A DNA stretch of 64,000 bases from JBHJGS01 sp050331575 (GTDB lineage Bacteria > Pseudomonadota > Alphaproteobacteria > Sphingomonadales > Rhodothalassiaceae). The DNA lies in the NCBI GenBank assembly GCA_050331575.1, contig JBHJGS010000014.1, positions 1-64,000 of the forward strand, written 5' to 3'. The notes beneath the pieces are model-generated. The model was not told the DNA's origin. It was given only the letters and a program-made list of their open reading frames with translations, and did no database searches. Made by a program: the position numbers and the translations under genes. Of the stretch, positions 36,081-44,313 are shown piece after piece. Each line of letters begins with the position of its first letter. Within the stretch, counting starts at the first letter, position 1.

Positions 36081-36992
36081 TTGCCGACCAGTTATGCTGC
36101 TGATCTGACGCTGACGCCGGGGGCCCCCGGCGTCAGGGACTATGTAGCCCTGTTGAAACCGCGGGTGATGCGGCTGTCGGTGTTCACCGCGCTGGTCGGC
36201 CTGATCGCCGCGCCGGTGGCGCCGCATCCGCTGATCGGCTTCGTGGCGATCCTGCTGATCGCGGTGGGCGCTGGCGCTGCGGGCGCGCTGAACATGTGGT
36301 ATGACGCCGATATCGACGCGGCAATGGCGCGCACGGCTGCCCGGCCCCTGCCCATGGGTGCGCTGAAACCCGGCGATGCCCTGGGCTTCGGCCTGGTGCT
36401 GGCGGCTTTCTCGGTGATGAGCATGGGGCTGTGGGTGAACTGGACCGCGGCGGTCCTGCTGGCGCTCACCATTGCCTTCTATACCATCGTCTACACCATG
36501 TGGCTGAAGCGGCGGACACCGCAGAACATCGTCATCGGCGGGGCCGCCGGGGCGTTTCCGCCCATGATCGGCTGGGCCGCAGCGACCGGGACGGTCTCGC
36601 TGGACGCGCTGATCCTGGTCGGCATCATCTTCTTCTGGACGCCGCCGCACTTCTGGGCGCTGTCCCTGTTCACCCAGGCCGACTATGCCCGCGTCGGCGT
36701 GCCGATGCTGCCGGTGGTGGCCGGTCCGCGGGCGACGCGGCGGCAGATCCTGGGCTATACCGTGCTGCTGGCCCCGGTTGGCCTGGCGCCGGTGGCCACC
36801 GGTCTGGCCGGCCCGGTCTATGGCGTGGCTGCGGCCGGCCTGGGCGGTTGGATGGTTTGGCACGCCTGGGCGACCTGGCGGGAACGCGACGGCACCCGCG
36901 CCGCGCGCGGCCTGTTCAAGGCGTCGATCGCCTATCTGTTCTTCTTATTCCTGATTCTGGCTGCGGAGCGGCTGGTCGCGGGGCTGGTATGA
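36081..36992 (+). CDS. ctaB: Protohaem IX farnesyltransferase
   Basis: Makes haem O from haem B by adding a farnesyl group, the first step to haem A for the oxidase. Membrane prenyltransferase with the two Asp-rich motifs NMWYDADIDAAMARTAARPL and the WTPPHFWALSL region. TTG 36081 is chosen as start because GAGG lies 6 bases ahead, over the coxA stop, giving 303 residues; upstream in-frame codons fall inside coxA. Nine or so membrane helices. It overlaps the next small gene by 4 bases. Confidence 0.95.
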   Translation: MPTSYAADLTLTPGAPGVRDYVALLKPRVMRLSVFTALVGLIAAPVAPHPLIGFVAILLIAVGAGAAGALNMWYDADIDAAMARTAARPLPMGALKPGDALGFGLVLAAFSVMSMGLWVNWTAAVLLALTIAFYTIVYTMWLKRRTPQNIVIGGAAGAFPPMIGWAAATGTVSLDALILVGIIFFWTPPHFWALSLFTQADYARVGVPMLPVVAGPRATRRQILGYTVLLAPVGLAPVATGLAGPVYGVAAAGLGGWMVWHAWATWRERDGTRAARGLFKASIAYLFFLFLILAAERLVAGLV

Positions 36993-37099
36993 GCCCGGAA
37001 GAGGAAAAGGCCCGTCGGCAGCGCAATGTCGCCATCGCCCTGGCGCTTCTGGGCTTTGTGCTGCTGACCTTTCTGGTGACCCTGGTGAAGCTGAGCTGA
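36989..37099 (+). CDS. Small single-span membrane protein, CoxF-like
   Basis: A 36-residue ORF with the ATGA overlap of ctaB. A charged N-terminus with MSPEEEKARRQRN is followed by one membrane helix (VAIALALLGFVLLTFLVTLV) and a short tail. Its position between ctaB and ctaG matches the small CoxF protein seen in other alphaproteobacterial oxidase operons; the exact role in assembly is unknown. The coupling to both neighbours and the clear membrane helix make a chance ORF unlikely. Confidence 0.75.
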   Translation: MSPEEEKARRQRNVAIALALLGFVLLTFLVTLVKLS

Positions 37100-37104
37100 G
37101 TGTG

Positions 37105-37635
37105 ATGGACCGCAATGCCAAACTGGCGCTGGCGCTGGCCTTGGTGATCCCCGCCATGGTGGCCATGGCCTATGCCGCCGTGCCGCTTTATGAGGTGTTC
37201 TGCCGGGTGACCGGTTATGGCGGCACGGTCACGCGCGAGCAAGACAGCGCCCGCCCGGTGCTTGACCGCGTTATCAAGGTGCGCTTTGCCGCCAATGTGT
37301 CGCGCGACATGCCGTGGGCGTTCACGCCGGTGCAACCGTCTCAGCAGGTGCGCGTGGGCGAGAATGCGCTGGCCTTCTATGAGGCTGAAAACCGGACCGG
37401 GCGCACCGTCCACGGCACGGCCACCTTCAATGTCACCCCGTTCAAGGCCGGGCCCTATTTCCGCAAGATCGACTGCTTCTGCTTCACCCAGCAGACCCTG
37501 GCGCCGGGCCAGCGGGTTGACATGCCGGTGACCTACTATATTGATCCGGCCATCGCTGAGGATCCTGCCTTGGACGATGTTCGCGAGATCACTCTTTCTT
37601 ATACTTTTTTCCGCGATAAGGGCCCCGACGCTTGA
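37105..37635 (+). CDS. ctaG: Cytochrome c oxidase assembly protein CtaG (Cox11 family)
   Basis: Copper chaperone for the CuB site of subunit I. One N-terminal membrane helix (LALALALVIPAMVAMAYAAV), then a periplasmic domain with YEVFCRVTGYGGT and the copper-binding CFCFTQQTLAPGQR. 176 residues, normal length. ATG 37105 follows a GTG codon directly, so either may be used. It lies 5 bases after the CoxF-like gene and just before coxC. Confidence 0.95.
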   Translation: MDRNAKLALALALVIPAMVAMAYAAVPLYEVFCRVTGYGGTVTREQDSARPVLDRVIKVRFAANVSRDMPWAFTPVQPSQQVRVGENALAFYEAENRTGRTVHGTATFNVTPFKAGPYFRKIDCFCFTQQTLAPGQRVDMPVTYYIDPAIAEDPALDDVREITLSYTFFRDKGPDA

Positions 37636-37662
37636 GGCTGGCGGGCGCCGATGGAGAGCGAT

Positions 37663-38469
37663 ATGGCCGATGATGTTGAACACGACTATCATCTGGTAGA
37701 GCCGAGCCCGTGGCCGTTTGCCGCGTCCATGGCCGTGCTGGTCATGGCGATCGGTGCGGTCTTCGCCATGCATGGCAAGGACTGGGCGACCTATGTGTTC
37801 GTGATCGGCCTGTTGGGCGTGATCTACGTGGCCTATGAATGGTGGGGCGACGTGGTCAAGGAAAGCCTGTCCGGCTTTCACAAACCGGTGGTGCAGATCG
37901 GCCTGCGCTACGGCATGATCCTGTTCATCGCCTCAGAGGTGATGTTCTTCGTGGCCTGGTTCTGGGCCTATTTCAACGCCTCGCTGTTTCCCAGCCGCGC
38001 GATCAACAGCGTCTGGCCGCCTGAGGGCATCGAAACCTTTGATCCCTGGCATCTGCCGTTCATCAACACGCTGATCCTGCTCCTGTCCGGCACCACGGTG
38101 ACCTGGGCGCACCATGCCATGTTGCACAACGACCGCGAGGGATTGAAGCAGGGCTTGGCGCTGACGGTGTTTCTGGGCATCGTCTTTTCATGCTTTCAGG
38201 CGCTGGAATATTCCGAGGCTGCCTTCGGCCTGTCCAGCGGCATCTATGGCTCGACCTTTTTCATGGCCACGGGCTTTCACGGCTTTCACGTGATTATTGG
38301 CACCATCTTCCTGGCGGTGTGCCTGTATCGCGCTTATCGCGGCCATTTCACGCCGGAGAAGCATTTCGGGTTTGAGGCCGCGGCCTGGTACTGGCACTTT
38401 GTCGACGTGGTGTGGCTGTTCCTGTTCGTGTGCATCTATGTGCTTGGGGCGGGCACTGCGACGCATTGA
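37663..38469 (+). CDS. coxC: Cytochrome c oxidase subunit III
   Basis: Seven-helix subunit III (about 268 residues) that stabilises the subunit I core and proton entry. Family segments include HDYHLVEPSPWPF, GLRYGMILFIASEVMFFVAWF, NTLILLLSGTTVTWAHHAM, GLKQGLALTV and ATGFHGFHVIIGTIFL, ending with WYWHFVDVVWLFLFVCIYV. ATG 37663 is preferred over 37651 because GGAG stands 6 bases ahead of it. The stop overlaps the TTG start of the DUF983 gene. Confidence 0.96.
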   Translation: MADDVEHDYHLVEPSPWPFAASMAVLVMAIGAVFAMHGKDWATYVFVIGLLGVIYVAYEWWGDVVKESLSGFHKPVVQIGLRYGMILFIASEVMFFVAWFWAYFNASLFPSRAINSVWPPEGIETFDPWHLPFINTLILLLSGTTVTWAHHAMLHNDREGLKQGLALTVFLGIVFSCFQALEYSEAAFGLSSGIYGSTFFMATGFHGFHVIIGTIFLAVCLYRAYRGHFTPEKHFGFEAAAWYWHFVDVVWLFLFVCIYVLGAGTATH

Positions 38470-38852
38470 CCGAGCGGTCCACTTTCGTCCCGGCCTGGCG
38501 CGCCGGCCTGCTGATGCGCTGCCCACGCTGCGGGGACGCACCGCTGTTCGCGGGCCTGTTGCGCCTGCACACGCGCTGCCCGGCCTGCGGGTTCGATATG
38601 GCCGCCGCCGATCCCGGCGATGGCCCGGCGGTGTTCGCGATCTTCGTCCTGGGTGCCCTATTCACCGGGGCCGCCCTGGCGGTGGAGGCGATCTTTCGCC
38701 CACCTTATGCGTTGCATTTGCTGATCTGGCCGCCCTTGCTGGCGCTGGGCAGCCTGTATGCCCTGCGCGTGGCCAAGGCGCTGCTGATCGCCTACCAGTT
38801 CCGCTTTGACGCCCGCGAGGCGTCTTCCAAGGATCGGGATGAGACGTTTTAG
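38466..38852 (+). CDS. DUF983 membrane zinc-ribbon protein
   Basis: About 128 residues. A CPRCG...CPACG zinc-ribbon-like pair near the N-terminus is followed by two membrane helices (FAIFVLGALFTGAALAVEAIF and LLIWPPLLALGSLYALRVAKALL). DUF983 genes usually lie in oxidase operons of alphaproteobacteria and may help oxidase assembly; the function is untested. TTG 38466 overlaps the coxC stop by 4 bases and is the likely start, though no ATG is available for confirmation. The end overlaps surf1 by 14 bases. Confidence 0.8.
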   Translation: MTERSTFVPAWRAGLLMRCPRCGDAPLFAGLLRLHTRCPACGFDMAAADPGDGPAVFAIFVLGALFTGAALAVEAIFRPPYALHLLIWPPLLALGSLYALRVAKALLIAYQFRFDAREASSKDRDETF

Positions 38853-39534
38853 ACCGGGCTTGCCCGCCACGATCATGACGCTGATCGGCCTGGCCGTGCT
38901 GATCAGCTTGGGCGTCTGGCAAGTCCAGCGGCTGCACTGGAAGCAGGATCTGATTGCGCGGTTGGAGCAGCGCCTCGCCGCCGAACCGGTGCCTCTGCCC
39001 GCCGATATCGAGGATCCGGCGCTGTGGGATTATCGCCGGGTCGGGGTCGAGGGGGTCTTCGCCCACGCCCGCGAAGCCTATGTCTTTGCCGGCCGCCAGC
39101 GCACCGGCGGCTGGTATGTGATCACGCCGCTGATCCGCAAGCGCGGCGCTCCGGTGCTGATCAATCGCGGCTGGGTGCCCGACGACGCGCGCGATCCGGC
39201 CGCCAGACCGGCAGGCCAGATCCCCGGACCGGTCCGCGTCACCGGCATTGTGCGGGTAACCCGGCCGGGCAACGCGTTCACGCCGGAGCCAGACCGCGAG
39301 GCGCGCCTGTTCTTTGCCGCCGATATCGCCGCGCTGGCCGAGGCGGCGGATCTGGGGGCCGTGGCGCCGGTGATCCTGGACGCCGATGTCAGCGACGCGC
39401 CCGGCCCCGAAGGCGGCCAGACCCGCCTGGATCTGCCCAACAATCATCTGTCCTACGCCGTGACCTGGTTCGCGCTGGCGGCCGTGCTGCTGGCAATTTA
39501 CCTGGTGTTTGGACTTCGCCGCATAACGGACTGA
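38839..39534 (+). CDS. SURF1 family cytochrome oxidase assembly protein
   Basis: 231 residues with the SURF1 layout: a membrane helix near the start (TIMTLIGLAVLISLGVWQVQRL), a periplasmic domain with GWYVITPLIRKRGAPVLINRGWVP, and a second helix at the end (VTWFALAAVLLAIYLVFGLR). SURF1 delivers haem A to subunit I. ATG 38839 has AAGGA 8 bases ahead and overlaps the DUF983 gene. A 16-base perfect palindrome spans its stop codon. Confidence 0.93.
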   Translation: MRRFRPGLPATIMTLIGLAVLISLGVWQVQRLHWKQDLIARLEQRLAAEPVPLPADIEDPALWDYRRVGVEGVFAHAREAYVFAGRQRTGGWYVITPLIRKRGAPVLINRGWVPDDARDPAARPAGQIPGPVRVTGIVRVTRPGNAFTPEPDREARLFFAADIAALAEAADLGAVAPVILDADVSDAPGPEGGQTRLDLPNNHLSYAVTWFALAAVLLAIYLVFGLRRITD

Positions 39535-39544
39535 TATATCAGTC
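39529..39544. repeat. Perfect 16-bp palindrome at the surf1 stop
   Basis: GACTGATATATCAGTC is exactly self-complementary and contains the surf1 TGA. It overlaps the left arm of a wider inverted repeat, AGTCTT (39541-39546) and AAGACT (39564-39569). It lies 37 bases before the peptidase start and may be a terminator-like hairpin or an operator for the peptidase gene. The role is inferred. Confidence 0.5.
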
Positions 39545-39580
39545 TTGGAATGTTGAGCCCCTAAGACTAAGGTAAGCTGT

Positions 39581-40855
39581 ATGTCGGTTCGCCAAACAAC
39601 CTTGCCCAACGGCCTGCGCATTGTCTCTGACCGCATGGCGCATCTGCAATCCGCCACCATCGGCGTGTGGATCGATGTCGGCGCCCGCTATGAAAGCGAG
39701 GAGCAGAACGGCATCACCCATCTGTTGGAGCATATGCTGTTCAAGGGCACCGACCGGCGCAACGCCCGGGCCATCGCCGAGGAGATCGAGGCGGTCGGTG
39801 GGCATCTGAACGCCTATACCTCGCGCGATCACACCACTTTTTATGCCAAGGTGCTGAAAGACGATGTGCCGCTGGCCGTGGATCTACTGGCCGACATCCT
39901 GCAGCATTCGCAGTTCGATCCGGTCGAACTGGAGCGCGAGCGAGAGGTGATCTTGCAGGAGATCGGCCAGGTCAAAGACACGCCGGACGATATCGTCTTC
40001 GACCTATTGCAGGAGGCGGCGTTTCCGGATCAGGCCTTGGGCCGCTCAATCCTGGGAACCGAGCAAAGCGTTGCGGCCCTGGATGCAGAGGCGGTGCGGC
40101 GCTATCGCGATGCGCATTATCGCGGCGGCACGATGGTGGTGGCCGCCGCGGGTGGCGTCGACCATGACGAGCTGGTGTCGCTGGTCGCTGAAGCCTTTGC
40201 CGATGTGCCGGCCGGTCGGGCCCGGAGCCTGTCCGCCGGTGCGTATGGCGGCGGCGAGATCCGCTGGACACGGGATCTGGAGCAGCTGCATCTGACGCTG
40301 GGATTTCCCAGTTTCGGATTTGACGACCCGGACTATTACGCGCTGCATGTCTACACCACCATCTTAGGCGGCGGCATGTCGTCACGCCTGTTTCAAGAAC
40401 TGCGCGAGGTGCGGGGGTTGGCCTACACCGTGCACAGCTTCGTCTCGACCCATGTGGAAACCGGCCTGCTGGGGATCTATGCCGGCACCGATCCCGATGC
40501 GGCAACGCAGATCATGCCCTTGCTGGCACACGAAATCTGCCAATTGGGCCAGGATGTAACCGTTGAGGAAATCGCCCGCGCGCGCTCGCAGTTGAAGGCT
40601 GGGCTCTTGATGTCCTTGGAGAGCACCTCCGCGCGGGTCGAACAGATGGGCCGGCAATTGCTGGTCTATGACCGCATCCTGCCAATCGAGGAGTTGGTCG
40701 ACCGGGTCGACGCGGTCGACAGAGCCGCCGTCGTCCGAGTCGGTGAACGGTGCCTGACCGGCGGCCCCGTGACCATGGCAAGCATTGGCCCAAGCCAAGA
40801 TTTACCAGCCTATGAAGAGATCCGTGAGGCCTTCGATTGCAAAATTGCCGCATGA
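39581..40855 (+). CDS. M16 family zinc peptidase (mitochondrial processing peptidase-like)
   Basis: 424-residue metallopeptidase of the pitrilysin family, closest in style to beta-MPP and bacterial PqqL/YmxG types. Zinc motif HLLEHMLFKGT (HxxEH), then the second Glu region in RNARAIAEEIEAVGG and the AYTSRDHTTFYAKVL and EREVILQEI segments. The C-terminal inactive half carries RGLAYTVHSFVSTHVETGL. Cytoplasmic or periplasmic cannot be said; no signal peptide is seen. It starts 46 bases after surf1, past the palindrome. Confidence 0.92.
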   Translation: MSVRQTTLPNGLRIVSDRMAHLQSATIGVWIDVGARYESEEQNGITHLLEHMLFKGTDRRNARAIAEEIEAVGGHLNAYTSRDHTTFYAKVLKDDVPLAVDLLADILQHSQFDPVELEREREVILQEIGQVKDTPDDIVFDLLQEAAFPDQALGRSILGTEQSVAALDAEAVRRYRDAHYRGGTMVVAAAGGVDHDELVSLVAEAFADVPAGRARSLSAGAYGGGEIRWTRDLEQLHLTLGFPSFGFDDPDYYALHVYTTILGGGMSSRLFQELREVRGLAYTVHSFVSTHVETGLLGIYAGTDPDAATQIMPLLAHEICQLGQDVTVEEIARARSQLKAGLLMSLESTSARVEQMGRQLLVYDRILPIEELVDRVDAVDRAAVVRVGERCLTGGPVTMASIGPSQDLPAYEEIREAFDCKIAA

Positions 40856-40932
40856 CTTTACGCAGCTTGTGATTCAAATCTTGAAGTAATTTATGTTTTG
40901 GTAAGCATAAGACAGTTGATAGTAAATTAATC

Positions 40933-40960
40933 TTGCGCTGACATGAATTTCACTTATAGT
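40933..40960 (+). promoter_or_regulatory. Promoter candidate for the LOV histidine kinase
   Basis: TTGCGC (40933-40938), a 16-base spacer and TATAGT (40955-40960) lie in a notably AT-rich 160-base spacer before the kinase gene. The AT-richness contrasts with the surrounding coding DNA. Confidence 0.35.
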
Positions 40961-41049
40961 CGTCCAATCATGGGGCGTGGCCGCGCTTCTGCGCTTGCCG
41001 TATCGCACCCATTGGGTTGCAGCATCAGGTAAGAGGTCGCTTGGGAGGT

Positions 41050-42186
41050 ATGGCCAACACGCGGAAACAGCCCGGACGGGATTGGCAGACCGTCCTCTCC
41101 GCGGCGTTGCATCAGGCCCGCTTGCCGATGGTGGTGACCGACCCCTACCAGAGTGACAATCCGATTGTGTTTGCCAACCAAGCGTTTGTCGATTTGACGC
41201 AATACGGCATGGACGAGGTGCTGGGCCGCAATTGTCGTTTCTTGCAGGGCGCACAGCGGGATTCCGCCAAGCGGGCGATCATCACCCGCGCCTTGGCGGA
41301 CCAACGCGAGATTGTTGTCACTTTGGAGAATTTCCGCAAGGACGGATCGACCTTCTACAATCAGCTGTTCATTTCTCCGCTGTATGACGAAACCGGGCGT
41401 TTGGCCTATTATTTCGGCAGTCAGATCGACATCACCCATCAGGTCCAGTTGGAAAAGCAGCTGCGCGTCATGAATGACGTGCTGGAGAGCAAGGTTGCTG
41501 AGCGGACCAAGGCGCTGGAGGACAGCCACGCCGCGCGCGAGCGCCTGTTGCAGGAACTGCATCAGCGCGTGATGAAGAATTTGGAATTGATGGTGTGCCT
41601 AATCGGCGTTCAGATCGAACGCAGCGCGGATAAGAATGTCCGTAGCAGCCTGATGGATGTGCAGAATCGGCTTGAGGCGCTGGGCAGCTTTTTCGGTCTG
41701 TTGCCGGCCGCAGACTCGTTTCCCGACTTCGATTTGGCCCCGTATCTGACCAAATTGGCAGCCGCCCTGGCGCAGCATTACGACCCGCACCGGCACATCC
41801 AGATGCGCCTGCGCGTATCGCCGCTGCCCTGTACCGTGGATCTGGCGCTGCCCCTGGGGCTGATCGTCCACGAGCTGATCGCCAATGCCTATCGTCATGC
41901 GTTCGTCGACCGGCCCGGCGGAAGCCTGATCCTTGAGCTGGATCAACGCAGCGACACCATGGCGCGGCTTATCGTTGAGGATAATGGGCTGGGTCTGCCG
42001 CAATCCCTGAAGAATGGAGCGGGTGCGACCACGGCGCCGGGGCTTGGGCTGGCCCTGGTTCAGGCGCTGTTGCAGCAGATCGACGGGACCTTGCACTTGC
42101 CCAGCGGTGCCGGCACGCGCATCGAGATCGACTTTCCGCTGCCGCCAGGGCAAGCCGTGCCCTCACGCATGGCCAGCGGAGCCTGA
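41050..42186 (+). CDS. LOV-domain blue-light sensor histidine kinase (HWE/HisKA_2 type)
   Basis: 378 residues from ATG 41050 (an in-frame TTG at 41017 is also possible, with 11 more residues). The LOV domain is clear: NPIVFANQAFVDLT, then GRNCRFLQG with the photoactive Cys at residue 62, and VTLENFRKDGSTFYNQLFISP. A coiled-coil linker leads to a HisKA_2 kinase with phospho-accepting His at about 171 in QELHQRVMKNLE, the N-box HELIANAYRHAF and VEDNGLGLP. Such short soluble LOV kinases sense blue light through a flavin-Cys adduct and signal by phosphotransfer. Cytoplasmic. No response regulator is adjacent. Confidence 0.88.
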   Translation: MANTRKQPGRDWQTVLSAALHQARLPMVVTDPYQSDNPIVFANQAFVDLTQYGMDEVLGRNCRFLQGAQRDSAKRAIITRALADQREIVVTLENFRKDGSTFYNQLFISPLYDETGRLAYYFGSQIDITHQVQLEKQLRVMNDVLESKVAERTKALEDSHAARERLLQELHQRVMKNLELMVCLIGVQIERSADKNVRSSLMDVQNRLEALGSFFGLLPAADSFPDFDLAPYLTKLAAALAQHYDPHRHIQMRLRVSPLPCTVDLALPLGLIVHELIANAYRHAFVDRPGGSLILELDQRSDTMARLIVEDNGLGLPQSLKNGAGATTAPGLGLALVQALLQQIDGTLHLPSGAGTRIEIDFPLPPGQAVPSRMASGA

Positions 42187-42738
42187 CAGCAAGGACAGAT
42201 CAATGCCGAGCCGATCCAACGCCTTAGTGTAGACTGCCTCGAACGCTGTATCGAAAATCAAGCTTTCGTCTGGGGCGGCGGTCAGCCAGACATTTTCCTG
42301 GATCTCGCCTTCCAATTGGCCCGGCGCCCAGCTGGCATAGCCCAGCGCCAACAGATGGCGGCGCGGCCCGCGTCCTGCGGCAATCGCCTTCAAGATGTCC
42401 ACGGTGGCCGTCAGCGCCATGGTCGAACTGATTTCCAGCGTGGTTTCCTGCACATAGTCGCTGGTGTGCAGCACGAAGCCGCGGCCGGTTTCCATCGGCC
42501 CGCCCGCGTGGATCGGCAGCTCCGGGGCCTCGCCCTCCACATCAATGGACAGTTGTTCGAGCAATTCCTTAAAGGTCAGCCACTCCATATGCCGGTTGAT
42601 CACCAGGCCCATGGCGCCCTCCTCGGAGTGGGTGCACAGGTAAATCACCGTTCGGTCGAAGCGGGGATCGCCGATGCCGGGCATCGCCAGCAAGAGCTGG
42701 CCCTCCAGATAGCGGCCCTTGGCCAGAGATGCTTGCAC
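42163..42738 (-). CDS. YqgE/AlgH family protein
   Basis: 191 residues of the UPF0301 family with GQLLLAMPGIGDPRFDRTVIYLCTHSEEGAMGLVINR near the N-terminus, and LALGYASWAPGQLEGEIQENVWL later, both typical. Family members affect alginate or virulence regulation in some bacteria, but the molecular function is unknown. It converges with and overlaps the LOV kinase gene by 24 bases. Confidence 0.93.
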   Translation of the reverse strand: MQASLAKGRYLEGQLLLAMPGIGDPRFDRTVIYLCTHSEEGAMGLVINRHMEWLTFKELLEQLSIDVEGEAPELPIHAGGPMETGRGFVLHTSDYVQETTLEISSTMALTATVDILKAIAAGRGPRRHLLALGYASWAPGQLEGEIQENVWLTAAPDESLIFDTAFEAVYTKALDRLGIDLSLLSGSAGHA

Positions 42739-42875
42739 CGTCTGTCTCCTGCTTCCTTACGCAGCCCTTCTGGCCGCTGTTTTCTCGGGCATTCTAAGGC
42801 GCCGGCTCCGACACGGCAAACCGGCTCGTTGCCGAGCGGTTTTGACTCGCCCCCATCCTCGCTTATATCTGCGCC

Positions 42876-43682
42876 ATGATAAAGACGCTCGCTCTTGGGA
42901 TTTCGTTGCTGGCCGCCGCCTTGGCCGCCAGCCAGTGGCGCGGCCATGAGGGCGCACGCACGCGCCTGATCGCAGGCCCGGCGACATCGGATGGCTGGAT
43001 CATCGGTTGGCAGGTTGATCTGCAGCCCGGTTGGAAGACCTATTGGCGCAGCCCGGGCGAGGCCGGCTTGCCACCACGGCTCCGCTTTGACGGCTCATCC
43101 AATCTAGCCGATGCCGAAATCGCTTTCCCGCTGCCGGATCGCTTCGATTTTTTCGGCATCGAGAGCTTTGGCTATGCCGACCAATTGGTGCTGCCGGTGA
43201 CCGTGACCGCGGAGGATCCAAGCCGGCCGGTCGACTTGCAGGTGGCCGCGGACTTCATGGTCTGCTCGGATATCTGCATTCCGCATCAGGGTGCCTATGA
43301 GATGACCTTGACACCCGGTCAGCGCGCGCCGAAAGCCCAGGCCGCACTGGTGGCCGCCGCTCTGGAACGGGTGCCCGCCAAGGCCGCGCAAGGGCCGGTG
43401 CGCGTGGAAGAGATCACGGTTCGCGGGCCCGCCGGCCGGCAGACGCTGAGCGTGATCATCGCCGCGGATCAGCAGCTCGATCAGCCGGACCTGTTCATTG
43501 AGGTCGACGCCGCCTTCGGGCTGGGAGCGCCGGCCTTCGCCCTTTTGCAGGATGGCACGCGCGGCCGCTTCGTCGTCGCCGTCGATGGCGGGCCGGAGCG
43601 GCGGTCGCTCAGCGGCGAGACGGTGACCGTCACCGTATCGGCCGGCAAGCATGCTGTGGAACGCACATTGACCCTGGACTAG
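42876..43682 (+). CDS. Periplasmic DsbD N-terminal-domain-like protein
   Basis: 268 residues with a signal peptide (MIKTLALGISLLAAALAAS). The body resembles the N-terminal immunoglobulin-like thiol-disulfide domain of DsbD (pattern GWQVDLQPGWKTYWRSPGEAGLPP, FFGIESFGYADQLVLPVTV). Two Cys are in FMVCSDICIPHQ. It would receive electrons from a membrane partner and pass them to periplasmic thiol proteins. The gene has no transmembrane part of its own. A peroxiredoxin gene follows 49 bases later, giving a redox-themed pair by position. Confidence 0.82.
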   Translation: MIKTLALGISLLAAALAASQWRGHEGARTRLIAGPATSDGWIIGWQVDLQPGWKTYWRSPGEAGLPPRLRFDGSSNLADAEIAFPLPDRFDFFGIESFGYADQLVLPVTVTAEDPSRPVDLQVAADFMVCSDICIPHQGAYEMTLTPGQRAPKAQAALVAAALERVPAKAAQGPVRVEEITVRGPAGRQTLSVIIAADQQLDQPDLFIEVDAAFGLGAPAFALLQDGTRGRFVVAVDGGPERRSLSGETVTVTVSAGKHAVERTLTLD

Positions 43683-43731
43683 CCGGCGGCAATAAGGGCG
43701 GCTTAAACCCATATACTTCAGGAGCTGAGCC

Positions 43732-44214
43732 ATGCCGATCGCCGCGGGGGAGAAAGTCCCGTCTGCAACATTGATGGAGATGACCGACAGCGGCCCCAAT
43801 GCCGTGAAGACCGATGATCTGTTCGCCGGCAAGACCGTGGCCTTGTTCGCTGTGCCCGGCGCTTTCACGCCCACCTGTTCAGCCAAGCATCTGCCGGGCT
43901 TCATTGAAAAATCTGGGGCTCTGCACGAGAAGGGCGTCGACGAGATTGTCTGCCTGGCGGTGAATGACGTGTTTGTGATGGATGCCTGGGGCAAATCGGC
44001 CGGAGCAGGGGATCATGTCCGCATGCTTGCTGACGGCAATGGCGATTTCACCCGCGCGCTGGGCTTGGAATTTGACGGCAGCCAGTTCGGTATGGGCCTG
44101 CGCTCGCAGCGCTTTTCCTTCATCGCCAAGGATGGCGTGATCACCGAGCTGTTTGTGGAAGACGGCGGGGAATTCCGCGTCTCTTCTGCGGAGCATATGC
44201 TCCAGGCCCTGTGA
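43732..44214 (+). CDS. Peroxiredoxin, Prx5/AhpE-type redoxin
   Basis: 160 residues of the Prx5 type. Peroxidatic Cys is in VPGAFTPTCSAKHLPGF, and the C-terminal region has VFVMDAWGKSAGA and GLRSQRFSFIAKDGVI. It would reduce hydrogen peroxide and organic peroxides with glutaredoxin or thioredoxin as donor. GGAG stands 8 bases before ATG 43732. Cytoplasmic, no signal peptide. Confidence 0.93.
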   Translation: MPIAAGEKVPSATLMEMTDSGPNAVKTDDLFAGKTVALFAVPGAFTPTCSAKHLPGFIEKSGALHEKGVDEIVCLAVNDVFVMDAWGKSAGAGDHVRMLADGNGDFTRALGLEFDGSQFGMGLRSQRFSFIAKDGVITELFVEDGGEFRVSSAEHMLQAL

Positions 44215-44243
44215 GGCAGGCCGGCAGCGGCGGCGGGGCGGCA

Positions 44244-44272
44244 TTGACAGTGCGCGCCGCGCCGCCTACGCC
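44244..44272 (+). promoter_or_regulatory. Promoter candidate for dapDE
   Basis: TTGACA (44244-44249), 17-base spacer, TACGCC (44267-44272), ending about 40 bases before dapD. The -35 box is consensus. Confidence 0.45.
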
Positions 44273-44313
44273 GCCCCTCCCATTCTTGCGGCATAGATGC
44301 GGATTTCGACCTG

